From Hydrangea macrophylla (Eukaryota; Streptophyta; Magnoliopsida; Cornales; Hydrangeaceae), in the NCBI GenBank assembly GCA_033977485.1, contig CM066994.1, forward strand, positions 42,495,155 to 42,559,154: a stretch of DNA of 64,000 nt. Reading direction: 5' to 3'. A program made the translations under genes and the position numbers. Under the pieces are notes generated by a model. The model was given only the letters and a program-made list of their open reading frames with translations. It made no database searches and had not been told where the DNA came from. Shown here in pieces: positions 10,687 through 22,875 of this stretch. How positions within the stretch are numbered: position 1 is the first letter of the stretch; each line of letters opens with the position of its first letter.

Positions 10687-13206
10687 ATGAGTGACGAAGA
10701 GCGAGAACTATCGCCACACACTCGACGTATGAATGAAATGGCAGAGATGATGGGGAATATGGGAGAAATGATACGGAATATATCGGAACGACTGCCTCCC
10801 ACACCCCACATCGAAGTGGAACCAATAACTGTAGTACATGCACCCGAAAATAGGGGTATGAGATCAATATCTGAACAGTTTACTCGAAAGAAACCGATGG
10901 AGTTTCATGGGACATCTGATACAACATTAGCAGAACATTGGGTCATGGACATGGAGCGAATTTTCCGATCTATTCCGATGATAGATAGAGAGAAGATTGA
11001 GAACGCAAGTGATGTACTGAAGGGTGAAGCCCAGAACTGGTGGGTAAATGTTTTAGATCAGGGAACACCGATTACTTGGGAAGGGTTCAAGGCGGAATTC
11101 AATCGCCGGTTCTTTCCGCGAGCCGCCTACAATGCAAAGAAGAGAGAATTTGACAACTTGAAGCAGGGAGATATGACTGTAACCGAATATACTTCCAAGT
11201 ATAATGCGTTGTTGAGATTTGGTAAAGGTTCAATGCCAGGAGAGGAAGATAGGGCAAGGAAATTTGAAGAAGGTTTAAGGGAAAATATCCGTTTAAGGGT
11301 AGAAACCTACGAACATTCGACTGTTGCAGCAGTACAGCAAACGGCACTTGTAGCCGAAAGTGGAATAGAGAGATCGAGGCAAAATCCCCAAGGAAAGCGA
11401 AGTCATGAGGGTGGTGACCGAAGTCAAGGGGGATCTTTTAAGAGGCCGTTTTCACGAGGCTCTAGTTCTGGTTTTAATGATTCCAGGAGAGTACCAAGTA
11501 ATATACCGTTGTGTTCACTTTGCAACCGACCACACACCGGTCGATGTTTTCTGACCAACTTTCAGAACAGATCTATAGGGGGAAACAGTGTGAGTTCTGC
11601 GACCTACCCGCAACTCAAGTGTTTTGATTGTGGTACCTTGGGACACCGAGCGAAGGATTGCCCAAGGAAGCGATCTCAACAAGGGGCAAGTTCTATGGCT
11701 TCTAGTGGTTCGAAGCCTAAGCAGTCTAGTGACGGGGGACAAAGGACAGAGCAACGTCAGGGAAGATCATTCCAGATGAACCCTCGAGACGTGGCTGCTA
11801 CTGATACAGTGGTCTCAGGTATGGTGCTTGTATGTTCGCACTTAGCACGCATACTCGTTGATTCGGGATCTACGCATTCGTTTGTATCTCATAACTTTGT
11901 TGAACATTTGAATGTTAAGTCCGCGCCACTAGGGTATGAATTGTCTATCGCTGTGCCACTAAGTAAGTCAGTAGTGACATCTACTATATATAAGAACTGT
12001 GCAATCAAACTAGGCGAGAAGTTGATGACTGTAGACCTTATACCGATTGTAGTGAACCATTTCGATGTGATACTAGGAATGGATTGGTTAGCTCTTAACC
12101 ACGCCACAATAGACTGTGAACGGAAAGAGGTTAATTTTCGATCACCGGTACACGGGAACTTTTGTTTTCAAGGGAGTGGGGTTATACCGCCGCCATATTT
12201 GATTTCAGCTATCCGAGCGGGAAAGTTATTGAAAAAGGGATGTCAAGGATTTCTATGTTCAGTGACTGATGTCTCGGCGACTGAATTAAAAGTAGAAGAC
12301 ATTCCCATAGTACGAGAATATTCAGATGTATTTCCTGATGAGCTACCAGATGTTCTTATTGGGAGAGAGGTCGAGTTCACTATTGAGGTTATACCAGACT
12401 CAAGGCCGGTATCCAAAGCACCGTATAGAATGGCACCAGTAGAATTGAAGGAACTGAAAGTTCAATTGCAAGAGTTACTTGACAAAGGTTTCATTCGACC
12501 AAGTGTATCACCGTGGGGAGCTCCAGTATTGTTTGTGAAGAAGAAAGATGGCTCCATGCGTATGTGTGTTGATTACCGGGAACTGAACAAATTGACAATC
12601 AAGAACAAGTATCCACTACCCAGAATTGATGACTTATTTGATCAACTTCGTGGGGCACAAGTTTTCTCCAAGGTAGACCTAAGATCGGGTTATCATCAGT
12701 TGAAAGTGAAGGCCGAAGATGTTGAGAAAACAGCTTTTAGAACGCGTTATGGACACTACGAGTTCTTAGTTATGCCATTTGGAGTTACCAATGCACCAGT
12801 CGCGTTCATGGATCTTATGAACCGAGTCTTTAAAGACTATTTGGATGATTTTGTGATAGTGTTCATCGACGATATCCTTGTTTATTCACCGAGTGAGATA
12901 GAACACGAGAACCACTTGAGGTTGATGCTTCAGAGATTACGAGAGAAACAATTGTTTGGGAAATTCAAGAAATGTGAATTTTGGTTACCTAGCATTACTT
13001 TTCTTGGTCACGTGATTGACAAGAATGGAGTATCAGTTGATCCTCACAAAATAGAAGCTGTATCAAATTCGCAAAGACCGACTTCCGTATCCGAAATTCG
13101 AAGTTTCTTGGGATTAGCGGGATACTACCGCCGTTTTATTGAACATTTCTCGAAGATTTCATTGCCTATGACAAAGTTAATGAGGAAGGGAGTTACATTT
13201 GAATAG
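10687..13206 (+). CDS. Gag-protease-RT part of Tekay-type polyprotein, ends at premature TAG
   Basis: 839 codons. Capsid-type Gag lies at about residues 75-200, with [19 protein letters not shown] zinc knuckle starts at C312 ([14 protein letters not shown]) and binds RNA. The aspartic protease centre is D392 in [10 protein letters not shown]. Reverse transcriptase covers about 570-790, with [20 protein letters not shown] and the catalytic pair D728-D729 in FIDDILVYS. The stop TAG (13204-13206) falls between RT and RNase H, after FE, where relatives have a tryptophan; the same frame stays open downstream to 15195. This looks like a single nonsense change in an otherwise complete gag-pol. The ATG at 10687 is about 200 bases after the LTR, as usual. 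Confidence 0.92.
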   Translation: MSDEERELSPHTRRMNEMAEMMGNMGEMIRNISERLPPTPHIEVEPITVVHAPENRGMRSISEQFTRKKPMEFHGTSDTTLAEHWVMDMERIFRSIPMIDREKIENASDVLKGEAQNWWVNVLDQGTPITWEGFKAEFNRRFFPRAAYNAKKREFDNLKQGDMTVTEYTSKYNALLRFGKGSMPGEEDRARKFEEGLRENIRLRVETYEHSTVAAVQQTALVAESGIERSRQNPQGKRSHEGGDRSQGGSFKRPFSRGSSSGFNDSRRVPSNIPLCSLCNRPHTGRCFLTNFQNRSIGGNSVSSATYPQLKCFDCGTLGHRAKDCPRKRSQQGASSMASSGSKPKQSSDGGQRTEQRQGRSFQMNPRDVAATDTVVSGMVLVCSHLARILVDSGSTHSFVSHNFVEHLNVKSAPLGYELSIAVPLSKSVVTSTIYKNCAIKLGEKLMTVDLIPIVVNHFDVILGMDWLALNHATIDCERKEVNFRSPVHGNFCFQGSGVIPPPYLISAIRAGKLLKKGCQGFLCSVTDVSATELKVEDIPIVREYSDVFPDELPDVLIGREVEFTIEVIPDSRPVSKAPYRMAPVELKELKVQLQELLDKGFIRPSVSPWGAPVLFVKKKDGSMRMCVDYRELNKLTIKNKYPLPRIDDLFDQLRGAQVFSKVDLRSGYHQLKVKAEDVEKTAFRTRYGHYEFLVMPFGVTNAPVAFMDLMNRVFKDYLDDFVIVFIDDILVYSPSEIEHENHLRLMLQRLREKQLFGKFKKCEFWLPSITFLGHVIDKNGVSVDPHKIEAVSNSQRPTSVSEIRSFLGLAGYYRRFIEHFSKISLPMTKLMRKGVTFE
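13204..13206 (+). other. Premature stop TAG in gag-pol
   Basis: The only in-frame stop between 10687 and the natural end at 15193-15195. The conserved context suggests a TGG tryptophan codon before mutation (inference). Confidence 0.85.
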
Positions 13207-13236
13207 AGTGAAGAATGCGAGGACAGTTTTCAAGAA

Positions 13237-15195
13237 TTGAAGTCACGGTTGACGAGAGCACCTATTTTGACAATACCATCCGGAACCGAGGGATTTGTGA
13301 TCTATAGTGATGCTTCACACAAAGGGTTGGGATGCGTATTGATGCAAGGGGGTAAAGTAATTGCGTACGCTTCTAGACAGTTGAAGACACATGAGATTAA
13401 TTATCCGACTCATGATCTGGAATTAGCTACAATAATTCATGCCTTGAAGATTTGGAGACATTATTTGTACGGAGAAAAGTGTGAGATATTCACAGATCAC
13501 AAGAGTTTGAAGTATATTTTCACCCAACGGGACTTGAATATGAGACAGCGAAGATGGTTGGAATTGATGAAGGATTACGATCTATCGATTGAGTACCATC
13601 CCGGGAAGGCGAATGTAGTAGCCGATGCATTAAGCCGAAAGACGCCGAGGAATTTAGCCGACGAGCTAACGCAACAAAAAGAGTTGGTAAAAGAAATGGA
13701 ACGCTTAGAATTGGATGTGATTCCAGGGACCAACGATGACTTGATGATGGCGATTGTAGCACACCCAGATATCATTGATGAAATCAAGAGGGAACAATTT
13801 AACGATGCTTATTTGTGTAAAATGAGAGATGAGATATCTTTGGGAAGGCGACCTGGTTTTGTATTAGAACAAGGAACGTTGAAACTGAGAAATCGATTAT
13901 GTGTACCAAATGTGAAAGACTTGAAAGAGAGAATTCTAGAAGAAGCTCATAGTACGAGATATTCAGTACACCCGGGAAGTAATAAGATGTACATAAACCT
14001 GAGGGAAAACTTTTGGTGGAAGGGTATGAAGCGTGAAGTTTCCAAGTTTGTATCCGAATGTTCGGCATGTCAACAGGTCAAGGCAGAGAGACAAGTACCT
14101 ACAGGACTACTACAACCATTGCCAGTGTCGGAATGGAAGTGGGACGAGATCACCATGGACTTTGTTTCAGGATTTCCACGATCATGCAATAAGAATGATA
14201 AGATTTGGGTTATAGTTGACCGATTAACCAAGTCAGCTCATTTTCTACCGATCAAAATAACTAAACCGTCCAAATTAGCGGAATTGTATGTGAAAGAGAT
14301 CATAAGACTACATGGGGTACCAGCTGTGATTGTATCCGATCGTGATAGTAGTTTTACGTCAAGGTTTTGGGGAAGTTTGCAAAAAGCTATGGGTACGAAG
14401 TTAAGTTTCAGTACTGCATTTCATCCTCAGACCGACGGACAGTCAGAGCGTATGATTCAGACCTTGGAAGATATGTTAAGATTGTGTGTGTTAGACTTTG
14501 GGATTGATTGGGAGCACCACTTGCCATTAATTGAATTTGCGTACAATAATGGATTCCAGTCAAGTATCGGGATGGCACCGTATGAAGCTTTGTATGGACG
14601 TAAATGTCGATCACCAGTTTGTTGGACCGAGGTTGGAGAAAGGAAGTTGTTAGGACCTGAGTTAATACAGGTGACTACTGAGAAAGTGAAGTTGATTCGA
14701 GAACGACTCAAAGTAGCTCAGAGCCGATATAAGAGTTATGCAGATTTGAAACGACGACCGATGACATTTGAAGTTGGAGATTTTGTATACTTGCGAGTAT
14801 CGCCTTCAAAAGGCATTGTACGATTTGGGAAGAGGGGAAAGCTCAATCCGAGATTCATAGGACCTTTTGAGATCCTAGAGAGGGTTGGTCCAGTGGCTCA
14901 TCGATTGGCCTTGTCATCAGAGTTGGAACATGTGCACAATGTGTTTCACGTGTCTATGTTGAGACGTTGTATGACTGACACGAGTAAGATCATTGTACCT
15001 GAACCGTTGCAAATTCAGGGGGACTTAACTTACGTGGAACAACCAGTGGAGATTCTAGATCGCAAAGAACAAGTTTTGAGAACCAAGACTATTCCAATGG
15101 TGAAAGTGCTATGGCGTAGTCATACGTTGGAAGAGGCTACATGGGAAAGTGAGGAAGACATGCGGAACGAGTATCCGTACTTGTTCGACGCTTGA
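13237..15195 (+). CDS. RNase H-integrase-chromodomain part of Tekay-type polyprotein
   Basis: In frame with 10687-13206; the start shown is only the first ATG after the stop (the frame is open from 13207). RNase H is seen in [11 protein letters not shown] and [11 protein letters not shown], ending near [11 protein letters not shown]. The integrase HHCC zinc finger includes H245 and the C274-x2-C pair. The catalytic D-D-35-E residues are D308 (TMDFVSGFP), D368 (SDRDSSFTS) and E404 (GQSERMIQ). A GPF-type module ([11 protein letters not shown]) follows. The last about 50 residues ([28 protein letters not shown]) form a chromodomain-like end, typical of chromoviruses and thought to steer integration to chromatin. 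Without readthrough of the TAG these enzymes would not be made as part of Gag-Pol. Confidence 0.92.
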   Translation: MKSRLTRAPILTIPSGTEGFVIYSDASHKGLGCVLMQGGKVIAYASRQLKTHEINYPTHDLELATIIHALKIWRHYLYGEKCEIFTDHKSLKYIFTQRDLNMRQRRWLELMKDYDLSIEYHPGKANVVADALSRKTPRNLADELTQQKELVKEMERLELDVIPGTNDDLMMAIVAHPDIIDEIKREQFNDAYLCKMRDEISLGRRPGFVLEQGTLKLRNRLCVPNVKDLKERILEEAHSTRYSVHPGSNKMYINLRENFWWKGMKREVSKFVSECSACQQVKAERQVPTGLLQPLPVSEWKWDEITMDFVSGFPRSCNKNDKIWVIVDRLTKSAHFLPIKITKPSKLAELYVKEIIRLHGVPAVIVSDRDSSFTSRFWGSLQKAMGTKLSFSTAFHPQTDGQSERMIQTLEDMLRLCVLDFGIDWEHHLPLIEFAYNNGFQSSIGMAPYEALYGRKCRSPVCWTEVGERKLLGPELIQVTTEKVKLIRERLKVAQSRYKSYADLKRRPMTFEVGDFVYLRVSPSKGIVRFGKRGKLNPRFIGPFEILERVGPVAHRLALSSELEHVHNVFHVSMLRRCMTDTSKIIVPEPLQIQGDLTYVEQPVEILDRKEQVLRTKTIPMVKVLWRSHTLEEATWESEEDMRNEYPYLFDA

Positions 15196-15224
15196 GGTAA
15201 AGTTTGGGGACAAACTTCCTTTTT

Positions 15225-15236
15225 GGAGGGGAGAGT
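15225..15236 (+). other. Polypurine tract
   Basis: GGAGGGGAGAGT immediately before the 3' LTR; it primes plus-strand DNA synthesis in LTR elements. Confidence 0.85.
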
Positions 15237-17382
15237 TGTCACACCCGTTCCAGAATTTCATGGTTTTAAAACATGCATAATTGAGATTTGTGGAATTATG
15301 TATGTTATTAATAATTTGATTGAGTTGAGTTGACGTGAGTCAACGGTGAGGTGTCTAGTGGAGACACGAAGACTTGGTAACGCCTGTTGCATTGGCATGA
15401 TTAAATGACATTTATATGACTTAAATGTTATATGACTTTATCTGGTATTTTGTGAATAGTAATTTTACCTGTATTGGTAAATTGTGGTAATCTTTGATAT
15501 TGTTATATATCGATTTGAGAACTGTGGTGAGAACGTGAGTGTCACGTTAACTAAAAAGGTAGGTTGTGTAGAGATTCCACAGAATTTAGTTTTCGGACGT
15601 TGTTTTGGACCCAAACGAAACCTAGTCGAAAACTTTTGAAATTTATAGTTTTCACTTGTAAAGTTATAAAATGAACGTGTGCGAAGTTTCGTGGGTAAAT
15701 TAGAAGTTTTGAGAAACTTGTGGGGAGGTAAACGTAATTCCCCGAAAACTTGCCTATATATAGATGAGTATGAGATTTCAAATCTCATCCAAACTCACAA
15801 ATATCTAGAGAGAGGAGAGAGAAAGGAGATTTGGAGCCAACGGGCTTTGCGATGCCGATCGACGACCGTTCGTCCGTCAGATTTTCTCCAGATTTAAGAT
15901 TTGAACTCGTGGAGGTAAGATCTACGTTTTGATATCACTTAGGCCGTGTTTGGCCAACTTTTGTAAGAATAGTAATTTTAGACTTTTGGGAAAAATCAGG
16001 TAAAACTCGTAGGAATTGCGTATAATTCGGAATCCGACAATTATTTATTCCCCTAGACGATCCTTCAAAGTTTGAAGAGATTCGCACGAGGTATGAATTC
16101 TAGATCTATGAAATATATGGATTTTCATGTTTTGGACATCACTTTTGATATTCTTGGATCCGGGCAAAATTCATGTGTTAGCTAGGCCCGTTAATTATGC
16201 ACGTGAAATTATGATAAAAGCACATATAACTGTTTATGTGAGCATGTTATGTGTCTACTTGGGTCAAAGGGGAGTTTGGTGCAAATTCATTCGGAGTAAG
16301 CTCCTCGAACCTTGAGGATTGTGATCTTATTGGAATTGGAATTTGTGGTTGTGTCTGGATTGGAGGTGGGCCCAACCAGTACACGGTACCTGGTATGGAG
16401 GAAGGCCCAACCAGTGTACGAGATGCGTGGGAGAGGTGGGCCTCCTACGGCATCGACCGGATGAATGCGTACCACTCACCCCAGAGACTATTTCTATGTG
16501 TTTTAGATGCTTAAACCATGAATTGTCATATAAGCATACATTTAGAATTGTACGCTCAGCATATAGCTGAGCAGTGGAGATGTACTCCATTGCAGGTAAG
16601 AAGAAAGACAAGAAGAAGCGCGATGAGTGAGGCCGATGAACGCTGGGAATTTCACACTTGTATATGTTTTGGTTGTTTTGTTTTAGATCCTAAAACTTGT
16701 GTAAGGATTGGTAATATGTTGTAATAGAACCATAGATTAGTTCTATAGTATTGTAACCTTGTAATTGAACGTATGTAGTTATGTTTTAATATTATAAAAA
16801 AATCTGTTGTGGTTGTGTTTGTTGTCGATTTTGAGTAATAGGACTTGTAAATTTTCAACACAGGCTGCCCAGCAGGGGAGCAGTCGACTGGACCCAGGGT
16901 CAGTCGACTGGACCTCGTGGGATTGAGACACTGAAGGTATATTGCAAGAGAAGCAGTCGACTGACCCCTTGGACAGTCGACTGAACACTGTTGATTTTAG
17001 CTACTGCTTCCATTAATTGAAAAGCAGTCGACTGGTTTCCCCATAGCAGTCGACTGGACCCTTTTTTAAAATGTTAAATTTGGTTCTGTATAACACAGTC
17101 GACGTAGCAGTCGACTGGACCCTAGTGCAGTCGACGGGGCAGTCGACTGATCCTCTGTTTTCAAAACTATTTTCTTTGAATGTGTTTTCAATGGCCAAAA
17201 CTTTTTATAACTCTGATTTCAATAGATTTTACAAACACAGAAGGGAACGTTTCCTAAGTTTTAAACTACCAGGGTTGTTTTATAGAAGTTCTTTCCGCTG
17301 CGTATTATTAGATGATGGTTGGATGAGCCTTGGTGGCGTGCCACGTGTCCTATTTCCACGCGTAGTGGGATGGGTCGTGACA
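15237..17382 (+). mobile_element. Ty3/gypsy Tekay/Del-type element, 3' LTR
   Basis: 2146 bp, equal in length to the 5' LTR, TGTCACACCC to GTGACA, followed by ATAGG (17383-17387), the second copy of the target duplication. TATA box at 15755-15762. The low LTR divergence makes this the youngest large insertion in the window. Confidence 0.95.
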
Positions 17383-17387
17383 ATAGG

Positions 17388-19199
17388 TGTAGGTAAATAC
17401 AGTTAATATGCCATGTGGCATCTATCCACGTCATAGCCAAAACCACCTATCTCAAATGTGGCTCCTAATCATGTCCCCCTTGACTAAATTCCCATAACAC
17501 AAGAAAATTTCAAGCATTAATTGGAAACTCACTGAGACACAAAATATCTCCAAAGCATCACTTTAGAAGCCTAACACAAGGTAGCCTTCCATCCACCTCC
17601 ACGTGATTGAGGGTCATAGCTTGGGTCATACCTATGTGGTAATCTCAAACATCCATGCGCAAGGGTTCCACCCTCCACTCGCATCCCCACCATCCAAGTG
17701 CCTTCACTTCAAAGACACCGTACAACTCCAGCTGCTCTACTCTAGGATGCTTTGCCATCTCAAAAGCTGCGCGCATAGAGGATCCTATGCCCATATTTGA
17801 AAAGAATAAGGGGATAACACACACATACACACATTATGTGATTTATTATAGGAGTTTACACTCACACACATTTTATATCACTTATCACACATATAGGATC
17901 CGTCACCCTCGGTCAGAGCAGTACTCTATGGTGTCCAAATCTATTGGGATCTCAAGAGTTCATGGCAAGGTGGCTAGAGTTAAGGGCATCTCCCTAGATT
18001 AATGCCTCACAGGAAAAGTTAGGGTTGGTTCCAAGAAAAGAGAGAGACGTGCATCCTCACTTGCATACCTATCCCCTGGCCCAACCTTGAGCCTATTACC
18101 ACCTTGAACACCTATTCCCATCGAAACACTCCCCATTCCATATTCAACGCACATGCGGAGGGACATTACCAAGATGGATTCCTGACATCGCCACGCCCTC
18201 GCCTGCAGTCACCACCTATCCAACTCGATAAGCCCCTTTTGTAAAGATACTACACCACACCACCATAGAGTAATCTCCTACCTTACCCGTCAAACCCCTC
18301 CTATAAAGCTACCACTCTTACACACCACACCACCAATGCTTCCCAATACCCCACATCCCACAACATGCCCATATCACGTCCCATACCATCTCCTCCAAAC
18401 TCAAATATAAAGATCCTACTTCATTCAAGGCAAGACAAGACGACTAAAGAGACCAAGGGATCCAACTCACCCAGGGCTATATATAGGCTCAAGTCTCCTC
18501 CATAATTTTCTCCCTCACAGGACGTATAGCTTAGCCTCAAACTCTCCATAATTCTCTCCCTTCATACTCTCCCTAGCTCCTTACCTTCTGCTCCATCATT
18601 CCAAACACTTCAAGCCTTCCTTAACTCCAAAGGCCCTTCATGCCTACCTACTGCTCTCTCTCTCCCCCCCTCTCTCTCTCTCTTCGGATTAACTTGACTC
18701 TTTCTCGAGCCATTTACTCCTCCAGACCCATGTCTCTCTCTCTCTACATTACTTATATTTGTTTATATCATTATTACTATAAAACCTACTTATGTGTTAT
18801 ACTCTCTCATATCACTTCACAAAAAAGAACTCACACAGTAGGTATCCCTTCGGGCATCCAAAACTAGAGAGATTTGGGAAGAGAAGAGACTTTCGTCCTC
18901 TTTGAATTTTTGCCCTTCCCCAATATCGAATAAAACTGCACACATTCCACAAAGATAATTACCAAAATATCATAATGTACACATGTCACCATTCCTCGAT
19001 GAGTGTAGAGTATTCCAGTGAGCTCGAGATTGATGCTATACTTTCTAACTGCTACATCCCTCATTGTTCCTTCCTGCCAAAAATTTCAAATTTTGCATTT
19101 TAGTTTCATTTCCATTTGCATTTGAATTCTAGAATGTGGTGGCTAAAAATAACCCCAATCTTTTCACTCATGTAATTCAAACACTCACTGAGTGTAAGA
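17388..19199. other. Non-coding flank, C/T-rich
   Basis: No protein family recognised on either strand. The part 18460-18760 is pyrimidine-rich with CTCTCT tracts, and 17818-17880 has CA-rich repeats. It may include the remainder of the minus-strand element whose LTR lies at 7819-8178, since the gypsy insertion separates the two flanks. Confidence 0.4.
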
Positions 19200-19203
19200 A
19201 CTT

Positions 19204-19269
<66 letters not shown>

Positions 19270-19590
19270 ACCTCTAAGTTAGCAAAATTCACCATAAAAG
19301 TACTCAAGGTCACTACGATTATGCACAAGAAGCTTGATGTAGGGTATGACTTTCTATTCTTTAGCTTTATAGGTTTGTTTTTTTTTTTTTTTTCATTTAA
19401 CAAAGTGTTTTACATTGCAATTTTTGGCTTTGTGTGTGTATGAGTGCGCGCGCGCGTGTGTGTGTTTGTGTGTCTGAAGGATAACGAAGAAACACAAGGC
19501 TGATATGAATGGAAATAAGGAAAAAGCGAGCAAGAAGAACTTTGGTGCTCTAAAGCATCCTCCTAGTGCTTTCTTCATCTTTATATGAGT
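19200..19590 (+). pseudogene. HMGB-like gene fragment, copy 2 (leader, exon 1, start of HMG box)
   Basis: A (CT)n leader (19207-19267) precedes a degenerate exon-1 copy: the start ATG reads ATA at about 19284, followed by a KVTTI-like peptide. An intron-like part with TG repeats ends in TGTCTGAAG. Then, from about 19482, an open frame encodes Lys-rich sequence and KKNFGALKHPPSAFFIF. That is close to the start of the plant HMGB HMG box, where the consensus has a (K/R)PPSAFFVF-like motif. HMGB proteins are nuclear, DNA-bending chromatin proteins. The frame stops right after (TGA at about 19586) and the rest of the box is missing. It matches the fragment at 7690-7818, so two copies of the same 5' gene part flank the gypsy element. 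Confidence 0.5.
19207..19267. repeat. (CT)n microsatellite
   Basis: About 30 uninterrupted CT units, in the leader position of the HMGB-like fragment. The reverse-strand frame through it encodes only an Arg-Glu repeat. Confidence 0.95.
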
Positions 19591-19606
19591 TGGATTCTTT
19601 TTTCTA

Positions 19607-19725
19607 ATTCATATAAATATTTTAGAATCGTTCATTTTTTTGTCGTTTCAACTTGTTTACTCTAAATGTATTTTTCTAGTTCATAATGATTTTTAGAATC
19701 GTTCAAATCTTTTGTCGCTTGATTC
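19607..19725. repeat. Two-copy tandem repeat in intron-like sequence
   Basis: A unit of about 65-75 bp containing TTTAGAATCGTTCA and TTTTGTCG occurs twice (about 19607-19650 and 19676-19720), diverged, between the HMGB-like fragment and the copia LTR candidate. Confidence 0.55.
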
Positions 19726-19801
19726 ATTTATAGAGATATTGTATTTTTTGTGTCGTGTGAATTGATTTTCTCTAATTTTGTTTTCTGGTAATGGTGGAAT
19801 T

Positions 19802-20417
19802 TGTTGGAATAGTGGCTCAATCTGATTAAAGAAGAATAAAATTGCTTGGTCGAGCCTCACTAGAGTGAGTCTACGCGCGGACTTCAAGCGACCTAGATAG
19901 TGTTGGGGATTAGAATGTCGTTTGCTGGGTGGCTCACACGATCGAGCCATAAACGAGTGAGCCACTCAGGCGAGCAAGGGATTCCTGGTGACGAAAATAA
20001 GATAATTTTCTGTTCATTTTTTATTCCTAATTCGATATGTGGAGAGATTTCTACATAAACCTATACCTAGGTTAGTTGGAATACTTTAGTATTATTCCTA
20101 TTTGGATATGTGGAGAGCTTTCTACATAAACTTATACCTAGGTTATTTGGAATACTTTAGTGTTATTTCTCCTTTTCAATAGAGAGCCATTAAAAGGTAT
20201 TGTAAGCTCTCTAGATTTATATTCACCATAATCAATGAGAATTGATCCTTTTTTTTTTTTGCTGAAAGATAATGAGAATTGATCTAGTTGTGTCATTGTG
20301 TCGCTGTGCACAACACCAAACCACACGTAAATATTTTGTGTCATTGTGTGATTGTTTATTTTTTTTCTTTTCTTCCTTTTCTTGTTTGGATAATTGTCTT
20401 TGTGGATGCTTCCTCAC
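19802..20417 (+). mobile_element. Probable LTR of the copia relic
   Basis: Starts TGTTGGAATAGTGGCTC. A degenerate primer-binding site, TGGCATGAGAGCTCC (about 20425-20439), follows the proposed end, and the gag relic follows that. It holds a tandem duplication of about 70 bp (20034-20100 and 20104-20168) with TGTGGAGAG and CTATACCTAGGTTA. No matching 3' LTR was found to the right, so the exact end is uncertain. Confidence 0.4.
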
Positions 20418-20529
20418 AATAGAGTGGCATGAGAGCTCCAGGTTGAGATCTTGGGGATATAAAGAAAAAAGGAACGAATTTATCGAAAAAGGGTAAAGTT
20501 GATGCAATGACACCCAATTCTAAGCCTAC

Positions 20530-21330
20530 GAAAATGACAGTTTCAAATACAAACTTTGAGTTGGAAAAATTTTATGGATCAAATAGTTTTGGTATGTGAC
20601 AGTATGAGATAATGGATGCTCTAGTTCAATAGGGCTTGGACATAACCCTGGAAGAGGGAAAACTAGAGGATATAATTTCTTCATCTAGAATTAACAAACC
20701 GGGAAGCAATTTGATTAAGACATTCAAATGATCTAGCATAGACGAACCTTTCTTATATTGAAAATGAAATACCTTTCTTTTCAAACACAACCGGCTCTCA
20801 ATACCCTTCGTCATGTACTTGTCTTAAGATTCTTCACAAAAACTCAATCATATTCTCTCTCATCATAAAACATTTGACATGCCAATCTGTTCATCTTCAA
20901 CCACTTTGGTTAATTGAGGATGAGGATAAGGCCTTTGTGTTGTTGAATTCTCTACCTGATTCATACGAACACTTGGCAACAACCTTAATTTATGGGAAAG
21001 ATTCAATTAAATTCAAGGATTTACCTAATGCCTCAATGAATATTAAATTCTACAAAAGAGATAAACAAGCCCAAAACAATACATCTGAGGCTTTGGCAAT
21101 AAGGGGTAGAACTGAGAAAAAAATAAAAATAGTGGGAAAAATAAATCCAGTTCCAAGTCGTGAGGAGTTTCAGTTAATGGGAGAAAATTTTTGGTAAAGG
21201 ATGAATGTGCTTTTTGCCGCACCAAGGGTCATTGGAAGAAGGATAGTCCGAAGTTACAAAACAAGGAGAAGAATACGAATGCAAACGTGATCCAAGTTGA
21301 AGATGATAAATATATAATATTTTCAACATA
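20530..21330 (+). pseudogene. Ty1/copia (TNT1-like) gag relic with internal inversion
   Basis: On + the Gag start MTVSNTNFELEKFYGSNSF is readable from 20537, with stops. From about 20912, IEDEDKAFVLLNSLPDSYEH continues the typical gag, ending in a knuckle CAFCRTKGHWKKDS in which the last Cys is Ser. The part between (about 20674-20911) reads as Gag only on the minus strand: MTKGIESRLCLKRK, FHFQYKKGSSMLDHLN and LDEEI. Both joints fall at an AATT, and the readable protein passes smoothly across each joint if the segment is flipped. Hence an in-place inversion of about 238 bp. Confidence 0.75.
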
Positions 21331-21376
21331 ACAAAATAACATGATAGCTTGTTTCCAACACTTCTCTTCACATTAA

Positions 21377-21660
21377 GGCTTAGTTTGGCCCCCACGTGGT
21401 GCTTCTCCTTTTTTAAGGCCTAATTTCATGTTAATTCATTTGGTAACTAGTTTATGACCTTTGTAAAAATTGAACTTAGGGCTTTTTTGGAGAGAGCTTT
21501 TAAAAGCTCTAGAATGAAGCTTTTAAAAGCTCAAGGTTGCTTTTTGGTTTCATGATGTCTTTTTGAAGAGTAGTGTAACACTTGTTTAAAATTATCAAAG
21601 AACTTAATAATAAATTTCATAAGCTCCTTTTAAAAAGCCACATGGGGGCCAAACTAAGCC
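21377..21660. mobile_element. Tourist-like MITE (PIF/Harbinger type)
   Basis: 284 bp with terminal inverted repeats GGCTTAGTTTGGCCCCCACG and CATGGGGGCCAAACTAAGCC, flanked by TAA on both sides (21374-21376 and 21661-21663). A 3-bp TAA/TTA duplication and GG-starting TIRs fit the PIF/Harbinger superfamily. It is non-coding and sits between the gag and RT relics of the copia element. Confidence 0.85.
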
Positions 21661-21889
21661 TAAATCTCATTATAATTAAAAAAGCTCCCTAGTTAGCAAA
21701 TAGTTCATTAAAACCCAATTTTTTTTAAAAAAACTAACATATGTACACTATTTTCTTTTCAAAAATTGATGATGATGGCTCAACAGTTTATGGGCAGCAA
21801 AACATTCAGAATGAAATAGTTGCCTATTTTCATAATCTGTACAAGTTGTTACTTATCTCGACCAACTATGGGGGCAACCGACCCCGCTT

Positions 21890-22720
21890 GCATAGTCAGT
21901 CTGCCCCTGGTACAAATGGGTGTATGCAAAGAAGGAAGGTGTCATGGGATTTATGAGATTCAAGGCTAGATTGGTGGCAAAGGGGTAGGCTTAAAAGGAA
22001 TGTATAGACTATAATGAGGTGTTCTCGCCGGTTGTCAAGCATTCCTCTGTTTGTGTTTTTTTAACTTTGGTCACAGAATAGGATTTGGAGTTAACACAAC
22101 TAGAACTGAAGACTGCTTTTTCTACATAGGGATTTAGATGAGGAAATTTATATGACACAACCAGGTGGTTTCAAGGCTGCTGGCAAAGACAAGTGGGTAT
22201 GCAAGTTGCAAAGGTCCTTGTATGGTTTGAAGTAATCTCCAAGGTAATGGTATTTGCGATTTGATAAGTTTATGAAGGTACAGAAATTTACTAGAAGTCA
22301 ATTTGATCATTGTGTTTACTTCTGTAAGCTACAAGATGGTACATTCAGATATTTACTCTTATATGTTGATGATATGTTGATTGCATCTAAGAGTGTTGTA
22401 GAGATTGACAAGTTAAAAGTCCAAGTAAGTAATGAATTTGAGATGAAAGATCTTGGTTAAGTCAACAAAAATTTGGGCATAGCAATCACTTTAGCCAAGG
22501 CGACTAAGACTGTGTGTTTGACATAGAACTGTTTTGAAGAAGATGTTGCAATGTTTTAGTATGGATTCGAATGCAAAACCGGTTACTACACCATTGACTT
22601 ATTGTTGTTGTATTTGAGTTGATAAATACATTTTTGGACTAAATGCTACACTAGAGAGTTATAGATATGTGAGTTATCTTTCTGTGCTTAAAAGCCCAGA
22701 GAATTATTTATTTCCGTTTC
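21890..22720 (+). pseudogene. Ty1/copia RT relic
   Basis: Fragments of copia reverse transcriptase in several frames: KWVYAKKEGV, FKARLVAKG, a CIDYNEVFSPV-like stretch and LELTQLELKTAF. An open frame at 22254-22460 contains the catalytic YVDDMLIASK (about 22360-22390) and ends in FEMKDLG. RNase H-like bits such as TPLTYCC and SYRYVSYLS fade out by about 22720. Many stops make it dead. Integrase is missing between the gag relic and this part. Confidence 0.7.
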
Positions 22721-22875
22721 AAGTTTTAAATTCTATTTTGTAGGTTGCTTTTGAGCTTGTTAATTTGTTTGTTTGACAAAAGTTTAAACTAGGAAAGTGT
22801 GGGCAATTGAGTCCCCTTTCCAGAAATTAAATATTTTGATGCTTCGGATTCTCGAGTATCGAGTTATGATTAAAA

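Noticed and set aside
19185..19403. Minus-strand frame with Arg-Glu repeats
   Set aside because: Translation of the (CT)n microsatellite; the same applies to frames at 57387-57659 and 58891-59340.
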